A stretch of DNA of 64,000 nt from contig BSBM01000092.1 in assembly GCA_027924585.1 (NCBI GenBank), positions 12,523,501 to 12,587,500 on the forward strand. The letters run 5' to 3'. The notes under the pieces are model-generated. The model was not told the DNA's origin. It did no database searches and saw only the letters and a list, made by a program, of their open reading frames with translations. Shown piece after piece: positions 1 to 12,162 of the stretch; the first letter of the stretch is position 1; each line of letters begins with the position of its first letter. The translations under genes and the position numbers were made by a program. The stretch comes from Larix kaempferi (Eukaryota > Streptophyta > Pinopsida > Pinales > Pinaceae).

Positions 1-23
1 CCATCTAAGGGGGATCTCTCTTC

Positions 24-1010
24 CTAAGCTATAAATATGCATTCTAGCATGGCAGGGTATGTCATATTCTGGGAAACAGAACATTCTAAATCAAAATAGC
101 CAATAGTTAGACCAATATTTTCCAACATATCCACAACTTTTTTGGCTTCCCATTGAACATGAGAGGGAATTAGAACTATATGTGACCCAAGTAAGGAATG
201 AAGAAAATCCATATGTCCCAACAACCTCTAGCTTAATGATATTTTTTCTAGCAGAGAACTATTGATGAGCTTGGAAAACATAGCTCAGATCACTTGAGAA
301 TCACCTTCAATGATATGATGATTCTTATTGAGTTTAGTAGTTGCTTGGATTCCCTTAATAAGACCCCACAATTATGTCACATTATTTGAATCATGGCTAA
401 TACTTCCAACCATAATTTGGAGGATTTGACCTTTATCATTCATGAAGACAACACCAAAAACAGTCATTCCTGGGTTTCCCTTTGAGGTGCCATCAAAATT
501 CATTTTGACAAATCCTGGAGGCGGGCATTGCTATCGATTGGGACTAATGATTGAATGTGATCTCAAAGAGGGAATGTTGGTCTCATGAAGAGGGCCAAAA
601 TTCCAATATGATATGCTTGGATTCTCACCAGGGTCGCATGAGAGATCTTTGGTAGTCCACTTAGAGATTCAAGCAATCTCCAAGACTGTATCTTTAATTT
701 TGACCCATACATGTTCCAAGGAAAGCTGTAGCAAGTGGAATATTTGACGATTTCGCTCCTTCTAGATATGTCGAAGTGTGAGACATGGTAAAATATACCA
801 GATTCTATTGAGGATTCAATTCTTGAAGACATATGAGCACCAATCAGTTAGTGTGCTAGGAATGGTATCCCTTTTTCTATGCAAAGTTCTCAAATGTATG
901 GCAATATGATCCCAGATCTGACTATTGTAGGGACATTGATTGAGAAGCTGTTGCATCATTTCCTCTTGTTGCGAGCATAGGGTGCACATTGAAGGATGAA
1001 TAAAGTTTCT
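24..1010 (-). pseudogene. LINE ORF2 C-terminus: zinc-finger segment plus RNase H
   Basis: Around 1000-830 the minus strand reads CTLCSQQEE followed by LLNQCPYNSQIW, the zf-RVT pattern found after the RT in plant LINEs. From about 512 it reads NFDGTSKGNPG, the opening of the RNase H domain, continuing as GVVFMNDKGQ, and the 224-24 open piece carries the last RNase H helix (LIPSHVQWEAKKVVD). Stops interrupt the frame at several places. RNase H is expected to remove the RNA strand after first-strand synthesis. The ORF end is close to or beyond the left edge. Confidence 0.8.
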
Positions 1011-1699
1011 TTTCTATAATATTTTCCAAGCGAGGATGCTTATTTGCAGTCATAGAAAGTTACTGGACTTGAGCCACAAATTGGATTTCCAAATGTTTCT
1101 CCAAACAACATCCCTAGGAAAAAATGGTAGGATGTTTTCAAACTATATGCCTCCTTCTTGAGAAGGTATCGTTTGAGGAGTGGCCCCATCTAAGAATGTC
1201 TAATCCTTGATTGATACGAACCCTTAGCATATTCATCTCCTCATGCTAGGGCACCATATCGATGTGCTCTTGAAAAGTATGCATGAGTGCCTTTCCAGTT
1301 GCACCATAAGACATTTAGGTTAGATACTTTCAAGATCACTGCTACTTTTACTATTATGGGGATAGGTAAGTTGGTATACATCTCATCTAACTACCGTTGT
1401 TGATCAAGAAGAGGAATTTGTTTCCAAGATTCCGTCCAAAACCAAGCATGATGACCATCTTAGATCTCCCAAAAGGCATGGTCTTAGATAACAGATAAAT
1501 GTTGCCATGCCACATTCCAAAAAAGGGAGACTTCTTTCTTCTCTTTCCATCATATAATTTGTTCATCTTCAACAACATTCATGTATTTGAATCTCAAAAG
1601 TTTGGGCCATATAGAAGCTAAGTTTTTCATCCATCTCCACCAAATATTTGAGTGAGCATTTGGGGACCCCTTAACCTGAAGCCACCTGCCAACTTAGGC

Positions 1700-2760
1700 T
1701 TGCAAATCTCTTCCCATTTAACTAGGGCTCATTTTCTTCCCTTTTTATTCCCTACCAAAGGAATCTTCTTTGAATATTTTTTATGGATTTGAGTACCAAT
1801 TTAGAGGCCACTGGAGAAGAATAAAGGTATATGGGGATAGCTTGGATAACCAATTTCAAGAGGTTAGGGTGAATTTCAAGGTTTAAATATCAAAATATCC
1901 AAGAGGAGAGACGTCTATCTAAGGCATCAATGAAGCCTTCCTGGGAACTATTACATAACGTGTTATCAATGAGGGGAATGCCCAAGTATTTGGAAGGAAG
2001 GGAGTTCCTACTAAATCCCAAGATGCAGGAGATGTGGGATTGGAATACTCGGGTGGTATTAAAGGGAAAAAAGGACTTTTATGTATTAAAGAGGTACCTG
2101 AGGCATCTCGAAAGTCTTGGATAATATCAAGAATACATTGAGCTTCTCGGACTATCGAAGCACCCATCATCATGGTATCATCGACAAATTTTCTATGGGA
2201 AATAGGAGTGATCAATCCATGCAGGGAGATTCCTTTGAGAGATCCCTCTATGATTGCATCTTGGATATATCTACTAATACCATCATCCATCATAATGAAG
2301 AGAAAGGGAGAAAAAAGGTTCCCTTGACAAATTCCTCGAGAGGGGGAGAATGGTGTAGAGAGGGATCCATTGACCAAGATGGAAAATAATGCCAAAGAAA
2401 GTGAGGTTTAAAACCCAATTAATCCAATCAACGATAAACCCAAAAGTAGAGCTCTCTCATATATTGCCAATTTAATTTACCAAAATATTTGGATAGATCA
2501 AGCTTAAGAATCATACCCAGGGAGTCATATTTTTTCAAAGATTGGATAACATCATGAGCCAATATGACACTTTCCATGATTTTCCTACCCTCAACATATC
2601 CAGTTTGCTCATGAAAAATGAAATGCAGAAGAAGAGGATTGATAAGTATTGCGAACAACTTGGTAATGATTTTGTAGATGACATTACACAATGCTATGGA
2701 GAAAAATTACTTAGGATGAAAGACTCATTCATCCTTTGGGATTAGAGTGAGGAAAGTTGC
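1700..2760 (-). pseudogene. LINE ORF2, reverse transcriptase part, broken
   Basis: Two open pieces (2691-2428 and 2395-1919) together cover the RT palm. The first has the HEQTGYVEGRKI and LDLSKYFGKLNW blocks typical of L1-like RT. The second has RGICQGNLFSPFLFI and the catalytic box FVDD (about 2188-2177), the plant-LINE version of YADD. A frameshift or stop between them, and a changed D-to-G residue in the first catalytic block (KYFGKLNW, normally with an aspartate), show it is inactive. It lies directly downstream of the endonuclease part. Confidence 0.85.
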
Positions 2761-3149
2761 ATTAAGGGATAAAAGCGTGACTACATCAGAAATTCTAGAA
2801 TCTTCAACCAACTACCATACCTCTTCATGAATTAGCTGCAAACAGTGGTGAAAAAAATCTACACTGAACCCGTTTGGCCCTAGAGATTTTCCCACCTACA
2901 TTTCCTTTATTTATTTATCCACTTCCTCTTGTGAAATTGGTCTCATTAGAGCTTCATTTTGGTCCATGTATACCAAAGTAGGAATGTGATTCGAGATTTT
3001 TTCTATTGTTGTTGATCTGTCCTATTAGGCTCCAGTGAGGAGGTCTTCATAATAGTTGACAAGTTCCCTCTTGATGTTCATATGATTAGTGATGGGTTGT
3101 CCCTACACATTCTTGATCTTGGAAATGTGGTTTATGTGCCTTATTTGGA

Positions 3150-4268
3150 TCATGGACTTATGAAAATATTTGGAATTTTTCTCACACTCTTTGAGCCATT
3201 GAATTTGTGATTTTTTTCTTTGAGAGGATTTCCTCCTGATCCCGCCTCTCTTCTAGTTTCCTCTTGGCCATAGCTTCCTCTTCTTATAATGCTCAATGCT
3301 TCCTTGAGAGTTGATTTCCCATTGAATTTAATGCATGTGCTTCTCCAAGGCCCATTGGGATTCAAATATGTTATCAACAGCGATTTTAATCCATTCCTTG
3401 AGACACTTCTTTAGGAATTTCAATTTTTGTTGAAATGTATACATTAAAGTTCCATGTAGAATGGCATCTTTCGACCACCATTTTTTCATTTTCTCTTGAA
3501 ACTCTGGGTGGTAAATTCATAAATTTTGGAATTCAAAGGGTCTCCAACAAGGGGTGGTAGCAATGTCTATCCAAAGATGAATTGGCTAGTGATCATATCT
3601 TGCCACTGAAGGATACTAGACTCCAAAATAAGACCTTCCATCAATAGTGATTCAGAAACTAATAATCGATCTAAGTGACAAGCTATATGTTAAGAGTATA
3701 ATTGATGGTTAGACCTAGTAAAAACCGCATTGATAGTTTCAAGATAGATAAGATGCTTCCTTCCTATCATACTTTTGAGATTAGTGTTATCTCTCTCCAA
3801 CTGATGGATGCATCCATGCTTCTCTTGGAAGGAGAGAATGATGTTAAAATAACCCCTAGTAATCCATTGTTTATTTTGAATTATATCATTCAAACCTTCG
3901 AGTATTTCAAGAAAGGTGAACCTTTCGTCTTGGGAAGGAGGACCATACAAATTGGTTACAAATACTTCTTTGCTAGAGCCTACAAATATGAGCTTGACTA
4001 TGATGGGGAATTTGGTGGTGAAGACATTTTCAATAAGGATAAACGTTGGGTTCCATAAAATTTCCAAGCCTCCCACCACTCCTATGGAATATGTGTTTAC
4101 AAAATTTCCTTGTCACCAACTGCTAGTCAAAATGTTCTTAGCCTCAGTGCCTACACATTTGGTTTTTTGGAAAAGGATAATGTCTGGTTGCTCTGCTATA
4201 ATACACTACTAAAGGATTTGTTGTTTACTCCTTCCATGTATACCTCTAATATTCCATGAAATGATATT
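3150..4268 (-). pseudogene. LINE ORF2, endonuclease (APE-type) part, broken
   Basis: The N-terminal endonuclease nicks target DNA to prime reverse transcription. The reading opens near 4268 with ISWNIRGI, the usual first motif of plant LINE endonucleases. It continues in the 4079-3690 frame with the segment containing VTNLYGPP and the WITRGYFNII block, followed by EKHG. In active enzymes the latter block is GDFN; here the aspartate is tyrosine, so a metal-binding residue is lost in addition to frame breaks. Residues further down to about 3150 form the linker to the reverse transcriptase. Assignment is by motif order. Confidence 0.8.
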
Positions 4269-4315
4269 CATTATTAAAAATGAGAGGTTAGGGGGTGAAA
4301 ATTGTCCGTGATAAG

Positions 4316-5420
4316 CTATATATAACCAAAATTTACTATGAAATTGCACACCTCTTGAATTAATTGGTGAGTGGGTTTTCTCCCTAATTTATTCTTGCAT
4401 TTTGTTGATTTTAGGCCGTCCTTAAGAGTTTCGTTATGGATACCCAGTTTAGGATTAGATCTTTCCATGGAACTAGTAATGGAGTTCATATAGACTTTGT
4501 GAACTTTGTGGAGTTTCTCCATAGGAATGGATTGTAGGTATTTTTTGTGATAATCTTGCTCCATATTGGCTAGAGCCAATCCTTCTAAGTCCCTTTCATC
4601 CAAATCGATTTCCATGCCACCGTTGTCATCATTTAGTAGGTCCTCTTCTCTAATGGCGATTTGTTCCAAAATATGATCCAAAACAATATTTTAATTCTTT
4701 GTTCCTTGATCTTTGATTTATGATTGCATTCCTTCGTTTGTTTCTTGGTCTTACGTAGTTTGTCCTAGAATTTCAAAGGAGTTACTAGTGGAGGGAGGTG
4801 GCTAAGTTGTTAGGATTAAATGACCGCTTATGGTTAGATCTGCACTTTCCATGAACCTGGGTAAAACCATCATTTGATTTATATATTTCCTACACATTCT
4901 GACAGGGAGAAGATTTGAGAGTGCAATCCCTAAATAAGTGTCCGTGTTCATGAAATTTAATGCACCTAAATGGTATCTGCTCGTAATCATTTATTGGAAC
5001 CAATTCCTCATATTGGTATTCAAGATAGATTGATCCTAGAAGGGAGTTAGAGATATCCATATACACACATATTCTGGAATAGGAGGTATATTGCCTATGT
5101 CTAGTGATTTCAACTGATTTCACATAATGTATGAGGGTGTTTCTAATACCTGCAAAGATATCTTCCAAATAAAATTCATGAGGCAATGAGTAAAGCTTAA
5201 TCCAAATTGGGGATTTGGTGAAATCATCTTTATCCAAGTTGAAGTGATTTTTCCAATATCTACGAAATAGACTAGCAAAATTGAAGAAGTAGGGGCCATT
5301 TTCAAAAACCCTTTCCCTATATTCTAGATTGTGGAAGATTGATGTGAAAAAATCGTTAGATGCTAACTATAGATCAAAATGACCTCTAGGTTTCCACCAA
5401 ACATGGATCCATTTGATAAA
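4316..5420 (-). pseudogene. LINE ORF1 (RNA-binding/CCHC protein), broken
   Basis: ORF1 of plant LINEs binds the element RNA and acts as its chaperone in the retrotransposition particle. The 5237-4890 stretch holds the domain usual for plant LINE ORF1, ending in a zinc knuckle reading CIKFHEHGHLFRDC, where the second cysteine of the CX2CX4HX4C pattern is phenylalanine. Just upstream (about 5420-5240) the frame continues through stops with the typical RVFENGPYFF-like stretch. A 121-aa open piece at 4681-4316 is rich in acidic and then basic residues and ends like an ORF1 tail (GRKPTHQLIQEV). Several frameshifts separate the parts. No start codon can be assigned. Confidence 0.75.
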
Positions 5421-5890
5421 ATCCGGTTAAGAGGGCAATAGGACCAAAATTTTTCCAATAAGCACATGATCTCACACATACTACAAGTTTTCTTCCTCTC
5501 TAATTGATGTAACCACATACCTGGTTGCTAAAGCTGATTGTGGTATACATTTTCCCAGCTCCCATTTGCTAGATTCCTTTATATGGGAAGGTCTATCCTC
5601 TGCCACTTAATCCTTACCCTTATCCTATTCTAGAATGGCATCTTGATCACGAAGATGTAGGGTAGATCAAACAAAGGGAATTTTGATCTTGTATAGTCAT
5701 TGGTTGTCATTGAAACTATTTCTTTAGATGAGGGGGATTTCACCCCCTCCGTCAATGGATCCATAGTGTCTCTCATATCAACTTCAAGGGAGATATCACC
5801 ATAGAAGAAAAAAGGAAGATAGAATAGAAAAAACTAACCCTAATGTTGTAGATGCATCGTCAAATCTCTCCAATTCAGTAAGACTTCTAA

Positions 5891-7825
5891 ACTTTAAAAT
5901 AAATATCTTCAGGAAAAATCACATGCAAACAAAGTTTTAATACCCATGTTTTGGGTCAATGTTAACACTTGATAACCTAGGATGTTAGAGAGATGCCACC
6001 TATTTTATTTGGTATCTTGTGACTCGATGAGAATGGGGCTACTCTACAGGTAAAGGATTAATTGTTTTGCGAGGATAATATCATACCCACTTTGGTTTTT
6101 CATGTGCATATAAATACTGCTTATTATTTTGGAATTTTTATTTTAATGAAGTCCACTCAGTTGCCACTTACCTTTTAAAAATTGTTGTTTTTTATATTAT
6201 AAATTAGATGACCATTCATCTTTTCTCATGGAATCCATTTAAGTAAAATATTGATGGTAGTCTATTTTACAACAAGAAGTAATTACTATTTCTTTAAATG
6301 CTATTTTTAGTGGGTGTTTCAACTAAACACCTTGCTTCAATGTCTATCTAGTGATTTTGAAGTTGGGTGCATTTTCAATTCGAAAATTGATAGCTCAATT
6401 AATGTTATTAATGAATTTATTACCATGTTTCCCACTATTCTAGATAATAACTTTGATACTAGAAAATTCATTATTGAAAATGCTTTTATCACTAATCTCT
6501 ATAATTATTTAATTAGGTTAAACATAGTTTCAAACCTTGAAAGTGGAAACTCCAAGGTATCTTGATTTTTAGGTGCCTACGTCATGTTGCTTTGTGATCT
6601 TTTTCATTTTCACGTTGAGCTATACATAATTACTTTGCAATTGCAACATTTTCCTTTTCTTGTTCTATAGCCTCTCTCCAAGTTTTGCAACAATAGGTTT
6701 TCTTCAACAAACTACCTATTTATTGAGTCTCAATTAAAGGCAAGAACTTGTTGTATTTCATCTCTCCATTGTTGATAAGCTATGAATCTATGTTGTTCTA
6801 GTGGTCACCTAACCCTTTAGAGGATTCTATGTGCCATAACTTCACTAGAGGTTGTTGCACCACTATGTTGCACGATTGATATATTTTACATCGTGCAAAA
6901 TCCATTCATGAGAACCCATCACCTTATCTCCATCACAATTATCATTGTGATCTTTTAGTGCTAGAATTTGATTGGATTGGTTCCAATTGAATGAATACAT
7001 TATGAATGATGCAAAAAAGAAATTATATTATGAGAAATACTTCACAAGTTTTCTCTAGCAATATGATGAAAATGGCACATTTGGCGTCATCCAATCATCA
7101 ATACAAATTCTAGGTGTGCCTTGGGTTGTCCATGTGTTTCCTTATATTCATGTGCTAGTCCATTTATATCTTATCTCAATGGATGATTTGTGATGACATC
7201 CATGGATTAGTGAAAGGAATAATGTCGATTATGTTGGATAAATGAAGAATGAACATCTATTGCTACTCCTTTTAATGAGTCATTCCCTACTATAATCAAG
7301 AATTTGATTTCCATTTATATTATCTTGTATTGGTAATTATTTAGTCTCCAAATATCTCATTACATCAACTCTAGGTTTTATGACCAAAATAGAATATAAC
7401 ATAACTATGGATGGGAAATAAAATATTTCTTCTATTTGTAGACCAAATAAGTATTTTGGGATAAGGGTGGGGAGTTAGGTTGAGTAGGATGTTGATCCAC
7501 ATTTGATATGATTGATTCAAGCTTGTTCATGAGCATAGTCATAACAAGGAAGAATCATTATAAATGGTGTAGTTCTTCCTCATAAATATTATGCATTGCC
7601 ATTGTTTCCCACCTAGTTCTTTGAAATCCTCATTGTCCCAAAAAATACACTCTGTAAAGCGCACATTGAATTCATAGTAGAGGCATGCAGGCATTGATGT
7701 GGAATTCCTTACGGGAGGCAATAAAGGTGTCTTATCCCATTTTGTTTTCTCCAACCCCTCCCAAGTGGCCTAGTCTCCTATTTCATGGGATTGAATGAAT
7801 TTTCATCAGTTGGCTATCTATTCAA
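5891..7825. other. AT-rich sequence without recognisable genes
   Basis: Only short open frames occur (for example 83 codons at 6314-6565), with no motif I recognise and low-complexity AT-rich composition. It may be old transposon debris, but I could not anchor any family. Confidence 0.6.
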
Positions 7826-7830
7826 TAGAC

Positions 7831-8645
7831 TTGGTGATCTTGTTGGTCTATAGGATCTTCCTTTTCCAAAATCAAAATAAAAAATGGACCCTTTGAAATT
7901 ACAAGCTCATTCCCTCAAAATCCTTTCAAGATTCAGTGCCAAAACATAGCATCTTTGCTAAATTTATATGATTGATAGAATTTTCATAATATGCATCAAG
8001 TTGAAATCTGAGTTCGATCAGAAGCACATCCTACAAGCCATGGATTGCATGTTTATGTATGATATTTTTCATTAATGCTAAAGCATGAAATGGTGATCCA
8101 ATTAATTGAGGGTGTGGGTTGATTTGTTATGTCTATGGTTATCTGTTTAATGTCCTTTGTGATCTAGTTGGTCTGTAAATCTTCCTTTTCCAGAACCAAA
8201 ATAAATAAAAATGGACCCTTTGATATCTAGTTGGATTGTAAGACCTTTCTTTATCAGAATGAAAATTGAAAATGGAATTGAATTTTCATTAGATCACAAC
8301 CTCATTCCCTCAAAATCCTTTTAAACTTTAGTGCCAAATATTAACATATTTACCCCATTTATTTGATTGATATTGATTTCATAATATGCATCAATTTAAA
8401 ATCAAAATTCAATTAGAAGAAGATCGTGCAAGTCAGGGATTCCTTGTTTCTTTGGCGTTTTTTGTTAATGTTAAAGCATGAAATAATGATAGAATTTATT
8501 GAGTGTGTAGGTTGATTATTTATGGGTTTGGTTATACTTTTATTGTTTAATTACCTTTGAGATCTACTTGGTCTATAGGACCTTCCTTTTGCATAATCAA
8601 TTTGGAAATGGAATCTTACAAATCTAGTTTGTCTGTAGGAAAAAT
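7831..8645 (+). repeat. Degenerate tandem duplication, units about 325-400 bp
   Basis: A unit beginning GATCT(T/A)(G/C)TTGGTCT occurs at 7836, 8161 and 8561, with a partial start near 8608. Shared blocks in the same order include a TCTTCCTTTTCC-like stretch, ATGGACCCTTTGA, CTCATTCCCTCAAAATCC, a CATAATATGCATCAA block, and a run around AAAGCATGAAAT. The second unit carries a short extra internal copy near 8222. The copies have diverged by many substitutions. No coding potential seen. Confidence 0.8.
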
Positions 8646-9215
8646 GACAAGTTGAGAGTTGTAAGAATTATGATAGTGGGAGAAGCACACTATCTATACT
8701 TAAAGGAAGTGGAGAAACAATCAATAATAATCCAAGTGCTAGAGGAGAATCACGGGGGCTTCACTCAATAAACCGCTATCATAGCACGTTCTATCGTGGC
8801 ATATGAGACAATATCCCTAATTTCACTAAATATTGAAAAATACATTCCAAAATCTTTTTTTTTACCCCCTCCCAATATGCCTTCCCAATTTAAAAAAATC
8901 TCTATTTTCACTAGATATTGTATGTATCAATTTTTTCATTAACATTTTTTATACCCCTTTATGTTTCTACCTGGTATATTGATATGATACCCTTCTTATG
9001 ACACCACATGCATTCTACAATGCACCTTGCTTCTTTCGATGTATATTGTGGATGTACATTACTTCACCCACAATGTAATTACCCTCATTATGATTTGCAA
9101 CATCTAATGGTCTAATGAAGAGATAGGAGATCACTTCTTGTATGTCACTAGAGCTAATGCACATAGTACAACATTTAGATTGCATGTTGCAGTTCCCCAA
9201 TAGCTGATTAATCCT
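8646..9215. other. Anonymous AT-rich sequence
   Basis: No open frame above 61 codons and no motif recognised on either strand. Confidence 0.55.
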
Positions 9216-9430
9216 ATTGTGGGCTAGGTATCCAAGCCCCTAGGGCCTGTAACAAGCTCTAGGAGGATGACTAAACCTCCCAAGGCCTATAATAGGCACG
9301 AGTGGTTGGTTATTCAAGCCCCCAAGGCCTATCGAGGGACTATAACAGGCCCTAGAGGCTTAGAGCCTCCTAAGGCTATTGGTAACAACTGGCTGAGTGT
9401 TATTGGTAACAATTGGCTGTCAGTGACCAC
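9216..9430 (+). repeat. Cluster of short GC-richer repeats
   Basis: Variants of CCCTAGGGCCTGTAACA, CCTCCCAAGGCCTATAA and CCCCCAAGGCCTAT recur through 9236-9350. A 24-bp unit (TATTGGTAACAACTGGCTGA...) is duplicated in tandem at 9377 and 9401. The local composition contrasts with the AT-rich flanks. Function unknown. Confidence 0.6.
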
Positions 9431-9649
9431 GGTCTCTCAACTATGATCGGCTGGAATCCCACTTCACCATGAAACCACTGGCCTCAAGCATGCCTCAAGA
9501 CGTGATTTCCCTATGTACTGGTAAGCCTGAGCCTTCCCATATAAAAAATACCCCAAAATATTTTTGTATTATTACATTAAATAAAAAAACCCTTTGCTCC
9601 TTAATATATAAGCAATATAATTTTTAGGTTGTCATGAATATTTAATAAG

Positions 9650-11274
9650 GAAGGAAGGAAATTAAACAACTCTCCAATTAAAAACCTTAATCATAGGATT
9701 AAATTTATATAATACATTTAAAAATGGTTAATTAATTTAAATACAATGTATTTTACCACATTGGATGATGTTGCTCGAATTTTTCATTTCCGATGCACCC
9801 ATTTCAATGTTCCCTTCCTAATGTGACGCGGACGTTGAACATTGGAATGTATTCATGAAATATCGGGTCAGGTCGGACATTGGAATGTATTCATGAAATA
9901 TCTTGAAATTCACCCCGATGTTTCCACCCTGACATCGACTCTCCGACATCGGGCGTTGGAATACAAACATCAGAATGATGACGCAAACTTCTTTAAAAAC
10001 TTTACGTGACGTCTGCCTCCCAGTGCGTCCACTACGGACTGCAAGCTGCGGGCTGCAGAATTATCCAAATTCACAACTTAATACTTCTACTTGATATTTT
10101 CCCACTGACGTGGGATCCACCACCTCAGGTGTGGAATCATTGAAAACATCGAAAAACATCGGGATCTTCTCGGCGGACCCACCAAATATCATTCCTACCT
10201 AATTTGTTAGACGCTAAGCCTAAACGATACATTTTAGGCCTTAACTATTGCAATTGGATTGGATCTTGGACTTATTTCTTCAATTGTGTAAATCTTAAGA
10301 GTTAAATGATAAACTCACAAAGTTTTTGCATTCATCATCGTCATTGAAGCTTAATCAAATTAAGGAAACAATTCAACTTAACAAGGCCTGTTAACTTTCC
10401 CTCCAGTCCATTTACAGGGAATTTCCATTAACATTTACCTAGTTAAGGATTATTCTTGACATGAGCGGCTCAAACCCCTCAATTGATTCAAGGAACAAAT
10501 CCATTAACCAAGTTAAAAAATATTTCCTACAGGAAGATAAACTTTCATAGAGGCACCACCCATTAAATATCTTTCTGATGCAATTAACTACTCTTTCCTA
10601 TAAGCATTAATAGTCCAAATAGTTAACTTTTGTATGCATCCATCAAACATATTTGTACACATCATGTTCTTACATGGGTTTACATGATTTATGCCTAAAG
10701 GTTAAGGTACAATTTCATATTTTATTAACCCATAAATCAATGCCTCCAAGAATCATTCCTTCATTCCATAACATGTAGATTCATATTCACTCCCACGTAA
10801 GCATGAGCATTAGTAGTTAAATACATATAATTGCAAACATCTATTCTCTTATATTAAAGCTTCATAATTAACACAATTATCATTACAAATCCTTTAGGAT
10901 TCATTCACTTGTTAAAACATACAAGATAATTTGAAACTGATATAGAATGGAAAGTACTTATATTTGTAAATGGTATCTTGAGAATCTGGATGCATGTGAC
11001 GCACACTCCACCCAATCGTAGGCCTCATTTCTCATATATCTCTCAACAAGGTAACGCCCCTGACCTGAGACTATGAATTCACCAAGATAAATGCTCAAGG
11101 TTGATAGAAAGAATAATGAAAAGTATATAGGGTAACCTCACTAGGTTATCTTCCCAACTTGGAACACACCAACACCACAGAAATAGTGCAATTTCCTTTC
11201 TTCAAATTCAGGAACTTGGAACCAACCAATACCAAGATAGTAAATGTAATCACTCCCTTAGATTTTGTTCTAAA
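9650..11274 (-). repeat. Element C 3' LTR, segment 1 (terminal part)
   Basis: It aligns, with many substitutions and small indels, to 49565-51240 in the other LTR. Shared blocks include the start AATTAAACAACTCTC, CATTAAATAT, CATACAAGATAATnT and the AACACACCAACACCACA stretch. Homology stops at about 9650; the final 90 bp or so present in the other LTR (49478-49565) are missing or unrecognisable. Interrupted by element A after base 11274. Confidence 0.82.
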
Positions 11275-11953
11275 TGTGAGATTTTCAATTACTAGGAACT
11301 AGATTCATAAGACAATTTCACCATGGAATATTTTAGACAATGAGAGAAGAAGAATAGAGAGAATAAATTATGGAAAACACTCTGTGTTTTATTCATTGAT
11401 ATGATAACAATATATAATACATCCTCCATGAAGAAAATCGAATTGCTTTGAAGCAATATGGAAAGAGCAAAAAGAAAGGCTTAGAAAAGGCAAAAAAAAA
11501 CCCTAGGTGGCAAAAGCAGTTTCCAAAACTGTGCTAGAGGCTCACAAATTTGGCAAGTATGGTATGGTAGCTCATGAGTGAGGTAAATGGAATGTAGTGA
11601 TGTCTTTAGAAGGTTATATATGATGTGGAGGTCGAATTGGTCAAGTGGCAAAAGATTCCAAGTAAACTAGCTTTATCTTTTCCACTAGAAAGCAGAAAAA
11701 ATAGGACAAAGCTAACTAAAACTGGATAGTGTCTTTCTAATTCAGGAATGGAATAAAATCAGACATAATCCAAGGAAATCTTATCCAGAATCTATCCGAA
11801 TTTTTTTTTGTGAATGAGGATAGCATGTGGTCCACTAAAAGACAAAACTGGCCTATTCTACCTAGTCAAAACTCAGGAAATTAATCATAAATGATTAATT
11901 AATTTTATCGTAAGTCTAGAATGACATAGTGGGTTTTTTAAAAGTTCCAACAC
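11275..11953 (-). repeat. Element A 3' LTR
   Basis: Bounded by TG/CA ends. Directly followed on its inner side by a run of eight C on the plus strand, which is the polypurine tract read on the minus strand. Contains an AT-rich ATATATAATACATCC block, a candidate TATA or poly-A zone. Confidence 0.92.
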
Positions 11954-11963
11954 CCCCCCCTTA
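11954..11963 (-). other. Polypurine tract of element A
   Basis: On the minus strand this reads AAGGGGGGGG, immediately next to the 3' LTR. It is the expected primer site for plus-strand DNA synthesis. Confidence 0.85.
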
Positions 11964-12162
11964 AACCTGAATTTATGTGATGGGAATTAGAAAAATATTA
12001 GAAATATAGGGCCCAAGCAACAAGGTATGTGGTCACCCCAATACAAAAATAACTAGTCCATGTAAACCGAGGAAACAGGGAAAACCTCATGGGAACAAAA
12101 CCCCCCCTAAAAAATGGACATGCTTGATGTCTTCATACTATCATGTTGCTCATTTGAATGAG

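Larger units (their letters stand above)
1..5890 (-). mobile_element. L1-type LINE retrotransposon, decayed, 3' end outside window
   Basis: Reading from high to low coordinates, the minus strand carries the plant L1 order: an ORF1 with a nucleic-acid-binding knuckle, then an ORF2 with AP-type endonuclease, reverse transcriptase, a zinc-finger C-terminal segment and an RNase H domain. All parts contain stops and frameshifts, so it is a dead copy. The poly-A end would lie left of base 1. I see no clear 5' boundary; the ORF1-like reading fades out near 5.4-5.9 kb. The family call is secure; the outer limits are approximate. Confidence 0.88.

Noticed and set aside
6314-6565. 83-codon ORF in AT-rich DNA
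   Set aside because: No motif, no homologue recognised, composition like its surroundings.
6660-6800. Possible Copia reverse-transcriptase start on the minus strand (a WREAIEQE-like reading)
   Set aside because: Only a few residues fit and neighbouring frames give no further pol motif; too weak to call.
9650-9660. GAAAT next to the left end of element C as a target duplication with 51923-51927
   Set aside because: The left LTR has no TG terminus there and the 5-mer lies in a GGAAGGAAGG run, so a chance match is likely.
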